The translations under genes and the position numbers were made by a program. A model generated the notes under the pieces. That model was not told the origin of the DNA, ran no database searches, and saw only the letters and a list, made by a program, of their open reading frames with translations. A stretch of DNA of 64,000 bases from Gordonia sp. SID5947 (GTDB lineage: Bacteria; Actinomycetota; Actinomycetes; Mycobacteriales; Mycobacteriaceae), in assembly GCF_009862785.1 (NCBI RefSeq), contig NZ_WWHU01000001.1:4898001-4962000 (forward strand), read 5' to 3'. Every line of letters begins with the position of its first letter. The first letter of the stretch is position 1. Below are positions 35,817-44,498 of the stretch, one piece after another.

Positions 35817-36458
35817 TCACAGCAGGTAGGTGGCCGTCATCGCCTTCCACAGATCCAGGTGTGGGTCGGTGGTCGGGTCACGTGGATCGATCAGGTAGGT
35901 CGCGGCCACCCCGCGCATGCTGGAGAGCAGCAGCGGGTACAGCTCGGGATAGCGTGGGCGCGAGGTCAATTCGGGACCGAGGAATCCGGCGACCGCCTGG
36001 CGGACGGTCGGGCCGAGGCGGTGTTCGGTCGGCAATAGGGCGTCGCGCAGGACGGTGTTGGTGCGGGCGGCGGTCCACAGTTCCATCGACGCGACGAAGT
36101 AGGGCTGGTGAAAGGTCGTCCAGCCGAGGTCGATCGCGGGACCGATCCGAAGGGCCGGGTCCGCAGGCCAATCGATCTGAGCCGGCATGGCCTCGATGCG
36201 TGTACGCGCGAGATGATCGACGGCGGCCATCAGCAACTTGTCGCGCGACGGATAATGATGCAGAAGCCGGCCGCGGCTCACACCGGCCTCGGCCTGGATG
36301 GCGAGGGTGCTCGCGCCCGCGTATCCACGGTCGACGAGAACACGGATCGCGGCATCGAGGATCCGGGTACGGGTACGGTCTCCGCGCTGTTGTGTCCCCG
36401 TTTCCGGTGTCTCCGTTCCCGCATCGCGCGGTGTCGCGTCGAACTCCGATCGGTCCAC
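35817..36458 (-). CDS. TetR-family transcriptional regulator
   Basis: A 213-residue TetR protein: helix-turn-helix in residues about 28-75 (RTRILDAAIRVLVDRGYAG, TLAIQAEAGVSRGRLLHHYPS) and a ligand-binding C-terminal domain. The GTG start at 36458 lies 33 bases after the stop of the flavoprotein gene on the same strand. It therefore probably sits in that operon and represses it through the 22-base palindrome at 38318-38339. Confidence 0.88.
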   Translation of the reverse strand: MDRSEFDATPRDAGTETPETGTQQRGDRTRTRILDAAIRVLVDRGYAGASTLAIQAEAGVSRGRLLHHYPSRDKLLMAAVDHLARTRIEAMPAQIDWPADPALRIGPAIDLGWTTFHQPYFVASMELWTAARTNTVLRDALLPTEHRLGPTVRQAVAGFLGPELTSRPRYPELYPLLLSSMRGVAATYLIDPRDPTTDPHLDLWKAMTATYLL

Positions 36459-36490
36459 TCGGTGATCCTATCCGCCCTGTGGGGCGGTGA

Positions 36491-38302
36491 TCAGACGTCG
36501 AGGAAGTGCGGTAGTCCCGCACGATAACGTTTGCGGTCCTCCGCCTTGATCGGGTCGAGCATCGGCAACTCCCACAGTGGGAGAACCGGCGCGGGACGGG
36601 ACGAGCTGTCCGCCGCGGTCAGAATGGCGTTGGCGGCCCGCCGTCCGGACTCGTTGGCGCCCTCCATCGTGGCGAGGTCGATGTTGGTGCGGACGTGATC
36701 GCCACCGATGAAGAGGTTCGGGATCTTCGTGTAGGCCGTTGGGCGGTGTTGATATGACCCTGCGGTGTTGACCATCAGGGGCGTCGCGTTGGCGATCTGT
36801 GGTGACCAGGTGACCCCCGGGTCGAGTGACCAGGTGACGATCTCCTCGCTGCGGAGGATCTTCTTTCCGCCGGAGTTCATCGCCCGGCTCATCTGCGCCC
36901 AGACCTCCCGCGCGATCTCTCGTTTGGAACACTGCTTTGCGGGTTTGCCGTACAGGATGCCCGGCTTCTCCCAGTCGGAGATGTCGATGGACAGACAGTC
37001 GCGGACCCGGCCGTCGCCATAGGTCTTGGCGAAGTCGACGTCCCAGGGCCGGGCCTGGAACAACCCGGTCAAGGCCCACGGCGTGCCGAGCGCGGCGATG
37101 TGGCTCGGCGGCATATCCGAGCGGCGGGACAGGAAGTACTGAATGCCGACCATCCAGTCGTCCTCGAGTTCTCGGATGCCCGCGAGCGACGGATCCGCCG
37201 CCAGCAACGACGGGCTGAGGAGTGGCCGGAGACGGTCGAGTGGCATGGACGCGACGTACCAATCCGCGGAGACCGAGCCGCCGGATCCCAGAACCGCGCC
37301 GGTGATGCGGCCGCGTGAGAGTTGGAAGTCGGTGACACCCTCACCCATCACGAAATTCACCCCGAGGTGACGAAGGTGCGCGACCCAGGGGTCGATCCAG
37401 GCGTGATTGGTGGGGGCGTTGAGAATTCGGTCCACGCCACCGTGGACGAGGCCTGCGTCGTATTGACCGACCAGCCCCGTTGCCGAGGTGGCCAGGGCCA
37501 GTCCGATCTGCCCGATCGTGCGCGCCGAGGCGGTCTGCGACTTGGCCGCCACCAGTGCTCGGGTGAGGGCGCCGGCCAGATAGCGTTGGTAGGCGGGTGA
37601 TTTGCCTTTCGCCTTCACGAACTGAATCCAGGATTGCTTCTCCCACTGACCCAGTCGTCGTTCCTGACAGCTGGTCGCGATGATGAGTTCCCGTGTCACG
37701 AAGTAGGCGAGTTCTTGCGGGGGTACGTCGACGATGAATTTGAGTCCCGTGGTCAATGCGTTGCGGAGGTTGTCCAGTGCGACGATGGCCGGCGCGTGGT
37801 CGACGAAACCCATGATCGACGCCGGTGCCGTGGTGGGTGCGTAACCGGCCTCGTCGAAGGCGATGACCGCGGTCTCGACGTTGATGAGATGCCGGTCCTT
37901 GACGTTGCCACCCCGCGACAGCGGGATACGCTCCATCGATTCGGTCACGTGTTGATAGCACCCCGGGAAGAAGCGGAAGCCGTGCTCGCCGGGGAGGGGG
38001 AGTCGTCCGCCGCGCGCAGTTCCCGGAACATCGTGACTTCGCGCCTTGCCGCCCAGGTAGGCGGGTTCGTAAACGGTGACCCGGAAACCCCGTTCGATGA
38101 GTTCATGCGCGGCGGCCAGCCCCGACATGCCACCACCGAAGATGGCGACCTCGCGCGGCCTGCGGGTATTGGTTCGTGGAACTGCTTGTGCCGACGGCAC
38201 TTTCACATTCGGAAGCGCGACGGCGGTGCCGGCCAGCACGGCCGCGGCGGCTGCGCCCCTCAGCACCGAACGCCGGGAGAAGTCGTTGTGATCGTCGTCC
38301 AT
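36491..38302 (-). CDS. Tat-exported FAD-dependent amine-oxidase-like protein
   Basis: A 603-residue flavoprotein of the phytoene-desaturase/amine-oxidase superfamily. The N-terminus has a twin-arginine signal (FSRRSVLRGAAAAAVLAG) followed by an Ala-rich cleavage region. The FAD-binding Rossmann motif is AIFGGGMSGLAAAHELIERG, and the C-terminal FAD motif NLFIGGDHVRTNIDLATMEGA is present. Relatives include hydroxysqualene dehydroxylases and carotenoid desaturases. Export of a folded flavoprotein suggests action on an envelope or extracellular lipid. Its promoter has a perfect palindrome, the likely site of the TetR encoded downstream. Confidence 0.83.
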   Translation of the reverse strand: MDDDHNDFSRRSVLRGAAAAAVLAGTAVALPNVKVPSAQAVPRTNTRRPREVAIFGGGMSGLAAAHELIERGFRVTVYEPAYLGGKARSHDVPGTARGGRLPLPGEHGFRFFPGCYQHVTESMERIPLSRGGNVKDRHLINVETAVIAFDEAGYAPTTAPASIMGFVDHAPAIVALDNLRNALTTGLKFIVDVPPQELAYFVTRELIIATSCQERRLGQWEKQSWIQFVKAKGKSPAYQRYLAGALTRALVAAKSQTASARTIGQIGLALATSATGLVGQYDAGLVHGGVDRILNAPTNHAWIDPWVAHLRHLGVNFVMGEGVTDFQLSRGRITGAVLGSGGSVSADWYVASMPLDRLRPLLSPSLLAADPSLAGIRELEDDWMVGIQYFLSRRSDMPPSHIAALGTPWALTGLFQARPWDVDFAKTYGDGRVRDCLSIDISDWEKPGILYGKPAKQCSKREIAREVWAQMSRAMNSGGKKILRSEEIVTWSLDPGVTWSPQIANATPLMVNTAGSYQHRPTAYTKIPNLFIGGDHVRTNIDLATMEGANESGRRAANAILTAADSSSRPAPVLPLWELPMLDPIKAEDRKRYRAGLPHFLDV

Positions 38303-38317
38303 GTCCCCGTCCCTTCA

Positions 38318-38339
38318 AATCAGTCAGCACTGACTGATT
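38318..38339. promoter_or_regulatory. TetR operator upstream of the flavoprotein operon
   Basis: AATCAGTCAG (38318-38327) and CTGACTGATT (38330-38339) form a perfect 22-base palindrome with a 2-base centre, ending 16 bases from the flavoprotein ATG. It is the only strong dyad in the operon's upstream region. Confidence 0.75.
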
Positions 38340-38412
38340 GTGAGGTTTACCACTCTTTTGTGAGCGCGTGGGACTGAATCGTGGAAAAGTCTCAGAAACT
38401 TGGTCAATCGTC

Positions 38413-39995
38413 TCACTCGGCGGTGGGGTGGCGGGCCGAAATGCGATCGGCGACTGTTCGGTCGCGCCATGGCCGATCGGGCGGTGTCGACGGTACGACC
38501 ACGAACGGCGCGATGAGCTCTGATGACACCGAGGTCATCAGCGCGGACGCGGCGACCGGATCGAGATCGACGGCGGCATACGCTTCGGACCCGGCAGCGG
38601 TGGCGAGCACGACCGTCTCTACGCCGCGACGCCGCTGGAAGAACGACGCCGACGAGGCCCAACCGACGACTCCATCTCGGCTGACGACGTAGCGGTGGCG
38701 CGCGATGCGTGGCGGGGCGATCACCACGGCCCGCTCGCTCACACGGACACCGAGATGCCGGTACCGCAGTAGTCCGAGCACCGCCGACGCGACGGCAACC
38801 ACCGCGGCAACGATCAACCACGGCCAGGTGAGCGGACCGATCACCGCGATCACCATGACGACGGCGAACAACAGGCCCCCGAGAAGCCGCGGGTCAGACG
38901 CCGACTCAGCGCCCCTGCGCCGTGCCGGTCAAGGGGCGCGGTGAGTTCGTCGCCATCATGTGCGACGAGTTGACCCACCCGGACCGCCTCGTCGACCGGC
39001 GCGGGCGGCAGCAACAACGGATGCTTCGACGATCCGGTGGCGATCGCGTTGAGTCGCGCGCCACCGACCACACGCATCAGCACCGGCTCGTGCAGATGGA
39101 CGCCCCGGACGCGCTCTTCGTCGAGGCTGCCGGCGTTGGTGGTGAGAAGGCCGCGACGCACGAGCAGTGTCCCGTCCTGGTGATTGCGGACGAGTGAGAA
39201 GTTCCAGTATGCGAGTACGTAACCGCCAAAGGACAGCAGCGCACCCACGACGACGACGGCGATCACCGAAACGGTCACCACGACCGGGACCGGGATGTCG
39301 CGGATGCGGTCAAAGGCCTCTTCGGCTGCGGTGGCGCCCTGCTCGAACAGGCCGGCCTCGTTGGCGAACTGCGCCGCGAGGCCACCCGCGGCGGCGGCCG
39401 CTGCGAACCCGGTCAACGAGAACGGCGCGAACCGCAACCACGAGAGTTGGAGTCTGGTCAGCTGTTCCGGCGGAGTCGACGGCGGGCCAGTCCCGGTGGC
39501 CTCGACCGTGTTCGCGGTCCGCACCGCGGTCGCCATCAGGTGGCGGTACAACCTGTCGGCGTCGGCGGCCGGGATGGCGTTGAGTTCAACCACCGACGAC
39601 TCCTTGTCGCCGCCTGTGCCGATCCGGATCTTCTTGAGCCCCAACACGCGATGCGGTACCGATGCGGTGAGGTCGACACTTCGTATGCGATCTCGCCGTG
39701 CGGTCGCGACCTTCCGGGTGATCAGACCGCTGCGGACCCGCACATGCTCATCGGTCACCTGATAGCGTGTCACCAGCCACGGCACGATCGTGATCAGCGG
39801 GATCGCGATCGCGGTGAGGATGATGCTGATGTCCGGCGCGCCGCGGCCTGCGAAGACGATGGCGATGATCAACGGGATGAGCTGGGGCAGCTGCTCGATC
39901 GGCCTGACAGCGATCATCCACGGGGACAGGCGGTGCCACTCATCAGGGGAGTCGTCGCGGAAGCGGTCCGCGAAGGGCCGCTCAGGTTGCGTCAT
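38413..39995 (-). pseudogene. Bacterial PH-domain membrane protein (YdbT-like), one frameshift
   Basis: A membrane protein with repeated bPH2 (DUF304) domains alternating with pairs of transmembrane helices. The first frame covers residues 1 to GALSRRLTRGFSG and the second continues GLLFAVVMVIAVIGPLTWPW to the end with the last bPH2 domain. They join at a run of five C (38876-38880); one extra base gives a 527-residue protein of the expected length. It overlaps the smaller bPH2 gene upstream by 14 bases, the usual YdbS-YdbT pair. Function unknown, but linked to the envelope in other bacteria. Confidence 0.82.
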
Positions 39996-40482
39996 CGGTG
40001 TGGGCCTGGGTGCGCGCGGTGAGATCGGCTGCGGAGGTCCTGGCGGCCGAGGCGTCGAGACCGACGATCCGGATGGTCCCCGCCGAGGATGCGGTGGTGA
40101 CCGTCAGGGTCGCCAGGTTCAGCAACTGTTCGATGGGACCTGCCGCGGTGTCGACCACCTGGATGCGAGCGATCGGGATGATCACCCTGGTCCGGACGAA
40201 CCAACCGGACTGGGTGTACACCGCATCATCGCTGATCTCCCACCGGTGAAAGCGATACCGCCATCCCGGTACCACGGTCACGAAGAACGCGGTGAGCACG
40301 ACGGCGATGATCGCGACCGCGAGTGCTGCCCAACGCGCCGGGTCGGCGAGGGCTGCGACGACCACGGCGACGGCCACGACCGGGATACCCGACAGCAGCG
40401 GTGTCATCCGCCACATGGTCACGGCACGTGGATCCACCTGGTGGACGGGTTCGCGGAGCAGAAACTGCGGTGTCGGTTCCAT
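39982..40482 (-). CDS. Bacterial PH-domain membrane protein (YdbS-like)
   Basis: A 166-residue protein with two adjacent membrane helices (residues about 30-80) and one bPH2 domain (YRFHRWEISDDAVYTQSGWFVRTR...IPIARIQVVDTAAGPIEQLL). ATG 40482 fits the family; the open frame upstream is a shadow of the HNH gene. It is coupled to the larger bPH2 gene by a 14-base overlap. Confidence 0.85.
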   Translation of the reverse strand: MEPTPQFLLREPVHQVDPRAVTMWRMTPLLSGIPVVAVAVVVAALADPARWAALAVAIIAVVLTAFFVTVVPGWRYRFHRWEISDDAVYTQSGWFVRTRVIIPIARIQVVDTAAGPIEQLLNLATLTVTTASSAGTIRIVGLDASAARTSAADLTARTQAHTDDAT

Positions 40483-40596
40483 CGCGGCCGAGTCTATTCG
40501 ACTGTCGATGCGCGGACGTCGACGCGACTGTGTCTGCGGGGCCGCCCACACTGTTGAGTTGTCAAGGGTCGTGCGCGGTCCCGATGGTGGTCGGGT

Positions 40597-40656
40597 GCGC
40601 GGAAAAGTACTGTGCGAAAAGGTACTGTGCGGAAAAGTGCTACGTGGAATGTGCTG
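40597..40656. repeat. 15-base tandem repeat, about four copies
   Basis: Units at 40597, 40612, 40627 and 40642 follow the pattern GTGCGGAAAAGTACT; the last is degenerate. The array lies in the 215-base gap between the PH-domain and HNH genes; the rest of that gap shows no gene. A similar 15-base array occurs at 61536-61596 with an unrelated unit. Confidence 0.75.
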
Positions 40657-40697
40657 CGCTGTGGTCTGTTTCGCCTCGGTGGTCTGGTCGGCTCGGG

Positions 40698-41933
40698 TCA
40701 GGCGGCGGTCTCGTCGAGGTGCATGGTGCGGCGGTTGTGGGCGGGTAGTGGTGTTCGGTGTGGGTCGATGGTGGTGGGTGGGATGAGCCAGGGGTGGCGG
40801 TCGATTCCGATCACGATGTCCCAGCCGTGGGCGTGGACGTGGGCGTGGCAGGAGGGGCAGAGTAGGCAGCCGTTGTCGAGGTCGGTGGGGCCACCGTCGT
40901 GCCAGTGGATCATGTGGTGGATGTGGCTCCAGGCGGCGGGGCCGCCGCATTTGATGCAGCATCGGTCGCGGGTGGTGATGGCTGTGCGTTGGTGTGGGGT
41001 GAACAGGCGCTGTTCGTAGCCCATGTCCAGGGGTGCCCGGTTGGCGTCGATGATGATCTCGGTGATGCCGGCGTCGCAGGCCAGCATCTTGGCTGTCGCC
41101 TGTGATATCGGGCCCAACCAGGTCAGTGATGCGAGGTCGGGGGTGTCGACGGGGATGGTCAGGGTGAGGTGGGCTTTCGGTGGTGTCACCCGCCTCGAAT
41201 CTGCGGTGGCGGCGGCGTCGAGGATTTGTTCGAGTGCGTCGGCGCGTTGCTGGCCACGGGTGCGGGTGTCGGGGGAACCGTCCGGCTCCGGGCGTGGTTG
41301 GGCCAACGAGTTGATCGCCGCGATCAGCTTTTCGCCGATGATCATGTCGAGGTCGCCGGTGATCGCCGCCCGTCCGTCCGGGGTCGCGACGATGGTGAAT
41401 TCGTTGAGCCGGCGATCTTCCCCGCGGGTAGTCCCCCGGTTTCGGCGGCGATCTGGTTGCCGATCGCCCGTGCCGTCTGCTCGAGCTCTGTCGGTGTCGC
41501 ACCCGAGAGCGTCTGGGCGATCAGTGCCCGTTCGTGCTCGAGGCGTTCCTCGTCGCACAGTCCGTCGGCGGCGCGCCGGGCGATGTGGGCCAGCCCTTGC
41601 ACCATTGCATCGACGTGTTCGCCGGAGAACGCACCGTCGCCGGCGTAACCGGGTAGCCGCTGCAACGACACCAGTGCGGCACCGATGCGCAACCAGCGGG
41701 CGGCCACACCGGGTGCGGCACCCATCTCCATCAACAGGTTGCGGGTCTTACCCCCGGACTGTGCCGCCACCCCCCAGCCGGTCGAGTGCCGCGGCGTGTA
41801 TCGCCAGCAGGTGATCGACCAGGTTGCGCAGTTCCATCAACGCCTTCGTCGCGTCGAACACCTGCCGTCCCGACGCCGCATCGGCGACGGTGACCTCACG
41901 CATGACCTCGATAGCCGAGCTGATCTCCCCCAT
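40698..41933 (-). pseudogene. DUF222/HNH endonuclease (13E12-repeat type), two compensating frameshifts
   Basis: The N-terminal DUF222 region (MGEISSAIEVMREVTVADAASG...) passes into a second frame (AAQSGGKTRNLLMEMG to ETGGLPAG) at the C run 41770-41775 and back at 41420-41423 (or the nearby C run) into the C-terminal part, which contains the HNH nuclease motif CCIKCGGPAAWSHIHH...LCPSCHAHVHAHG. One extra base at the first site and one missing base at the second give a 411-residue protein. A perfect SOS box lies 15 bases upstream, in line with LexA control reported for 13E12 genes in mycobacteria. The biological role is unclear. Confidence 0.82.
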
Positions 41934-41947
41934 GACAACCAGTCTAC

Positions 41948-41963
41948 TCGAACAGGTGTTCGA
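41948..41963. promoter_or_regulatory. SOS box (LexA site)
   Basis: TCGAACAGGTGTTCGA matches the actinobacterial LexA consensus TCGAAC-N4-GTTCGA perfectly and extends to an 18-base palindrome (41947-41964). It is 15 bases upstream of the HNH gene start, so DNA damage should induce that gene. Confidence 0.88.
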
Positions 41964-42066
41964 GTCAAGGAATTCTTCAGGGCTGCAACCAATTTGGTCG
42001 TTGCGACACCGGGCAGACTCTTCAGACTACCGCGCTATCCCGACAACATCGGCAGGGCTCAAGCGG

Positions 42067-42855
42067 TCATCCGAGCAACTCGCGCAGCCCTTCCGCGACC
42101 GCTGCCATGCCCTCGGCGTTGGGGTGAAAAGACGCCCCGACCCGGTTGAGATCGGTGAAGAACCCGAAAACCCAGGGTGCCGGGTCGCCAAGGGCGTGCG
42201 CCTCGCTCAGTGAGGACGCGGACAGCAGTTTGGCACCAGATCTGTTTCTCGCCAGCAGGTGAGCGTCATGCAGGGCCGCCTGAATACGCTGCGCCTTGGT
42301 CAGATCTGCTGCGGAAAAAGGGACGTCATGTCCCGCGACGGTGCGGTCGGTGATCGCGGTCAGATAGTCGACCAGAACGATTCGCGCCCGTGGGGCGCGT
42401 TCGCGTACCGCGTCGACCACCTCGGCGAGGCCATCGGCGGTGCGCTCGATGTCGTCATTCGTCGGATCCGGAACCGGATCGCTGACCATTCCGGCGACCA
42501 ACATCGCGATCTGCGATGCCGGCGCGTGCTGGCGCCACGCGGCGGCGAGCATGAATCCGATGTACTGCAGATCGTTTCCGCCCGCGGTGACGGTGACGAC
42601 GTCGGCATCGGCCGGCAGCCGGTCGATCTGCGGCCCGAATCGTGCGCCGGTCGGCGAGATCTGGTCGGTGCGGAGAATGTTGTCAGTCGTCGCGCCTGAC
42701 ACCGAGAGGTCGACCAGTCGGGCATCGAGATGGTCGGCGAGGAGGTGGGCATAGTTCCGTGAGGAGCGCATCGCAGCCGGGTCGTCCACCGGCGGGATTC
42801 CGGGACCGGCCGCGTACGAGCTGCCGAGGGCGGCGATGAGGCGGATGTCGGACAC
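42067..42855 (-). CDS. SGNH/GDSL-family hydrolase
   Basis: A 262-residue SGNH hydrolase: block I Ser in AALGSSYAAGPG, block II Gly in SGATTDN, block III Asn in TAGGNDLQYIG, and block V Asp/His in DLNRVGASFHPNAEG. No signal peptide is seen. GTG 42855 is chosen at the onset of similarity. The next gene upstream is a second, distinct SGNH hydrolase. Probably a lipid or acyl esterase. Confidence 0.85.
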   Translation of the reverse strand: MSDIRLIAALGSSYAAGPGIPPVDDPAAMRSSRNYAHLLADHLDARLVDLSVSGATTDNILRTDQISPTGARFGPQIDRLPADADVVTVTAGGNDLQYIGFMLAAAWRQHAPASQIAMLVAGMVSDPVPDPTNDDIERTADGLAEVVDAVRERAPRARIVLVDYLTAITDRTVAGHDVPFSAADLTKAQRIQAALHDAHLLARNRSGAKLLSASSLSEAHALGDPAPWVFGFFTDLNRVGASFHPNAEGMAAVAEGLRELLG

Positions 42856-42895
42856 CCGCCCATCGTGCCAGCCTGTCGGCCGCCGCGAACGGCGA

Positions 42896-43660
42896 CTACC
42901 GCGACATTGCCTGTGGTTCGACCGCGGTCCACATCGGGTACTTCGCCTCCCGATCGTCACCCGAGGATCGGCCCCGGAGTCGGCGGATGACCCACGGGGC
43001 CAGGTGGCTGCGGGTGAAACGCAGATCCTCGGTCCAGCGGTAGCCACTGATCGGCGACGCCGGCCGGTCGGGCACCGCCAGGGTGTGCACGCCGAGGGCG
43101 CGCAACACGTGCGCCGCAACCCGCTGGTGACCGATCGAATTGAGGTGGAGGCGGTCGTCGGACCAGTAGGCCGGGCGTCGGATCTCGCTGTCGTGGAACA
43201 TGTCCACGAACGTCAGGTCCTCTTCGGCGGCCAACGCTGCGATCTCTGCGGTCAGGTACTCACCCCGGTCGCGGATCTTCTCTCCGAAGGGCAGCCCCGA
43301 CGACGGGTCCGCGCCGGCGAGCAAGACGACCTGGACCCCGGCGTCGGTGCATCGGCGCACCGCTGTGCGGGTGAGTTCGATCAGTTCGGCGAGGTCGCTG
43401 CCGGGGCGCAACATGTCGTTGCCGCCGCCGTTGAACGTGAGCAGGGTCGGCAAGGGATCGAGCGACAGCGCAGCGTCGACCTGCTCGGTGGCGATCGGTG
43501 CCAGCAGGCGCCCGCGGATCGCGAGATTCGCGTATTGGATCTCGCCGTGGTGGGCGGCGAGACCGGCCGCCACCAGATCGGCCCAACCGCGAGGGTTCAC
43601 CCCGCCGGGTTCATCTCCGACGCCTTCGGTGAAACTGTCGCCGACAGCAACGTATCGCAC
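42896..43660 (-). CDS. SGNH/GDSL-family hydrolase
   Basis: A 254-residue SGNH hydrolase beginning VRYVAVGDSFTEG (nucleophile Ser), with LAIRG (block II), TFNGGGNDML (block III Asn) and DRLHLNSIGHQRVA (Asp/His). GTG 43660 has AGGGG about 4 bases upstream; the much longer open frame through the SDR gene has no similarity. Cytoplasmic. It resembles the acylhydrolases common next to lipid genes in mycolic-acid bacteria and lies 44 bases after an SDR gene. Confidence 0.87.
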   Translation of the reverse strand: MRYVAVGDSFTEGVGDEPGGVNPRGWADLVAAGLAAHHGEIQYANLAIRGRLLAPIATEQVDAALSLDPLPTLLTFNGGGNDMLRPGSDLAELIELTRTAVRRCTDAGVQVVLLAGADPSSGLPFGEKIRDRGEYLTAEIAALAAEEDLTFVDMFHDSEIRRPAYWSDDRLHLNSIGHQRVAAHVLRALGVHTLAVPDRPASPISGYRWTEDLRFTRSHLAPWVIRRLRGRSSGDDREAKYPMWTAVEPQAMSR

Positions 43661-43704
43661 TGTGCCCCTGTCTTTCTCGTGCCCGGTCTGTTGATCTGGA
43701 GGTT

Positions 43705-44466
43705 CTAGGTGATGGTGACCCCGCCGTCGACAGCGATGGTCTGACCGGTGACGTAACCGGACGCAGGTGAGGCCAGCCAGACCGCGGTGGCCGCCAGCTC
43801 CTCGCCCTCGCCCATGCGTCCGAGGACCACGCGCGGCAGCTGCGTGTCCAGGTAACCGTCGTGGTACGTCTCGGTCATCTCGCTGGCGAAGAAGCCTGGC
43901 GCGATCGCGTTGACGCGAATCCCCTTGCGGGACCCCCACTGCTGGGCCAGGTCGCGGGTGAGGCCGATGACGCCTGCCTTGCTCGCCGCATATGCCGCCT
44001 GTGGTAGTCCCGCGGTGGTGATCCCGAGCACGCTCGAGATGTTGATGATCGCGCTGCCCGGCTGCATGACCCGCCCACACGCCTGTGCCATCCAGTACGA
44101 ACCGTTGAGGTTGACGTCGATGACCGAGCGGAACTGTTCGGGTGTCTCGCGGGTCGCGGGGAACGCGGTCCCGACACCCGCGTTGTTGATGAGCACGTCG
44201 ACTCGGCCGAAGGTCTCCATCGCGGCGTCGATCACGGCCTGGCACTGGTCGGGGTCGGCGACGTCGGCAGGGACGCCGAGCGCCCTGCGGCCCAGGGCCT
44301 CCACCGACGACGCGGTCTCGGCGAGGCGTTCGGCGCGGCGGGCCGCGAGCACGATGTCGGCGCCCGCCTCGGCGAAACCGGTCGCGAACGAGACGCCGAG
44401 GCCGGACGAAGCGCCGGTCACGACGACCACCTTGTCGGTCATGCTGAACATGTCCAGAACTGCCAT
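43705..44466 (-). CDS. Short-chain dehydrogenase/reductase
   Basis: A 253-residue classical SDR with TGASSGLG cofactor motif, NNAG, catalytic Ser in ISSVLG, and YAASKAG. It is 32 bases after the acyl-CoA dehydrogenase gene and probably in its operon, so an acyl or 3-hydroxyacyl substrate is plausible. Family branch is gluconate/3-oxoacyl reductase-like, with oxidation or reduction direction unknown. Confidence 0.88.
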   Translation of the reverse strand: MAVLDMFSMTDKVVVVTGASSGLGVSFATGFAEAGADIVLAARRAERLAETASSVEALGRRALGVPADVADPDQCQAVIDAAMETFGRVDVLINNAGVGTAFPATRETPEQFRSVIDVNLNGSYWMAQACGRVMQPGSAIINISSVLGITTAGLPQAAYAASKAGVIGLTRDLAQQWGSRKGIRVNAIAPGFFASEMTETYHDGYLDTQLPRVVLGRMGEGEELAATAVWLASPASGYVTGQTIAVDGGVTIT

Positions 44467-44498
44467 CTGTTGTCTCCTCGGGGTTGGTGGGCGACCGG

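Noticed and set aside
36462..36486. Terminator between the flavoprotein and TetR genes (CCGCCC...GGGCGG)
   Set aside because: The stem is only six bases, overlaps the TetR upstream region, and the two genes appear to be one operon.
40597..40656. Iteron-type origin of replication
   Set aside because: The 15-base repeats have no DnaA boxes, AT-rich stretch or replication gene nearby.
39982..41502. A 506-residue frame spanning the YdbS-like and HNH genes
   Set aside because: Only its last 166 codons are real (bPH2 protein). The rest is Arg/Pro/His-rich shadow of the HNH gene and translates the 15-base repeat.
41342..41770. Independent 142-residue protein
   Set aside because: It is the middle section of the DUF222/HNH protein in a shifted frame, with matching sequence before and after.
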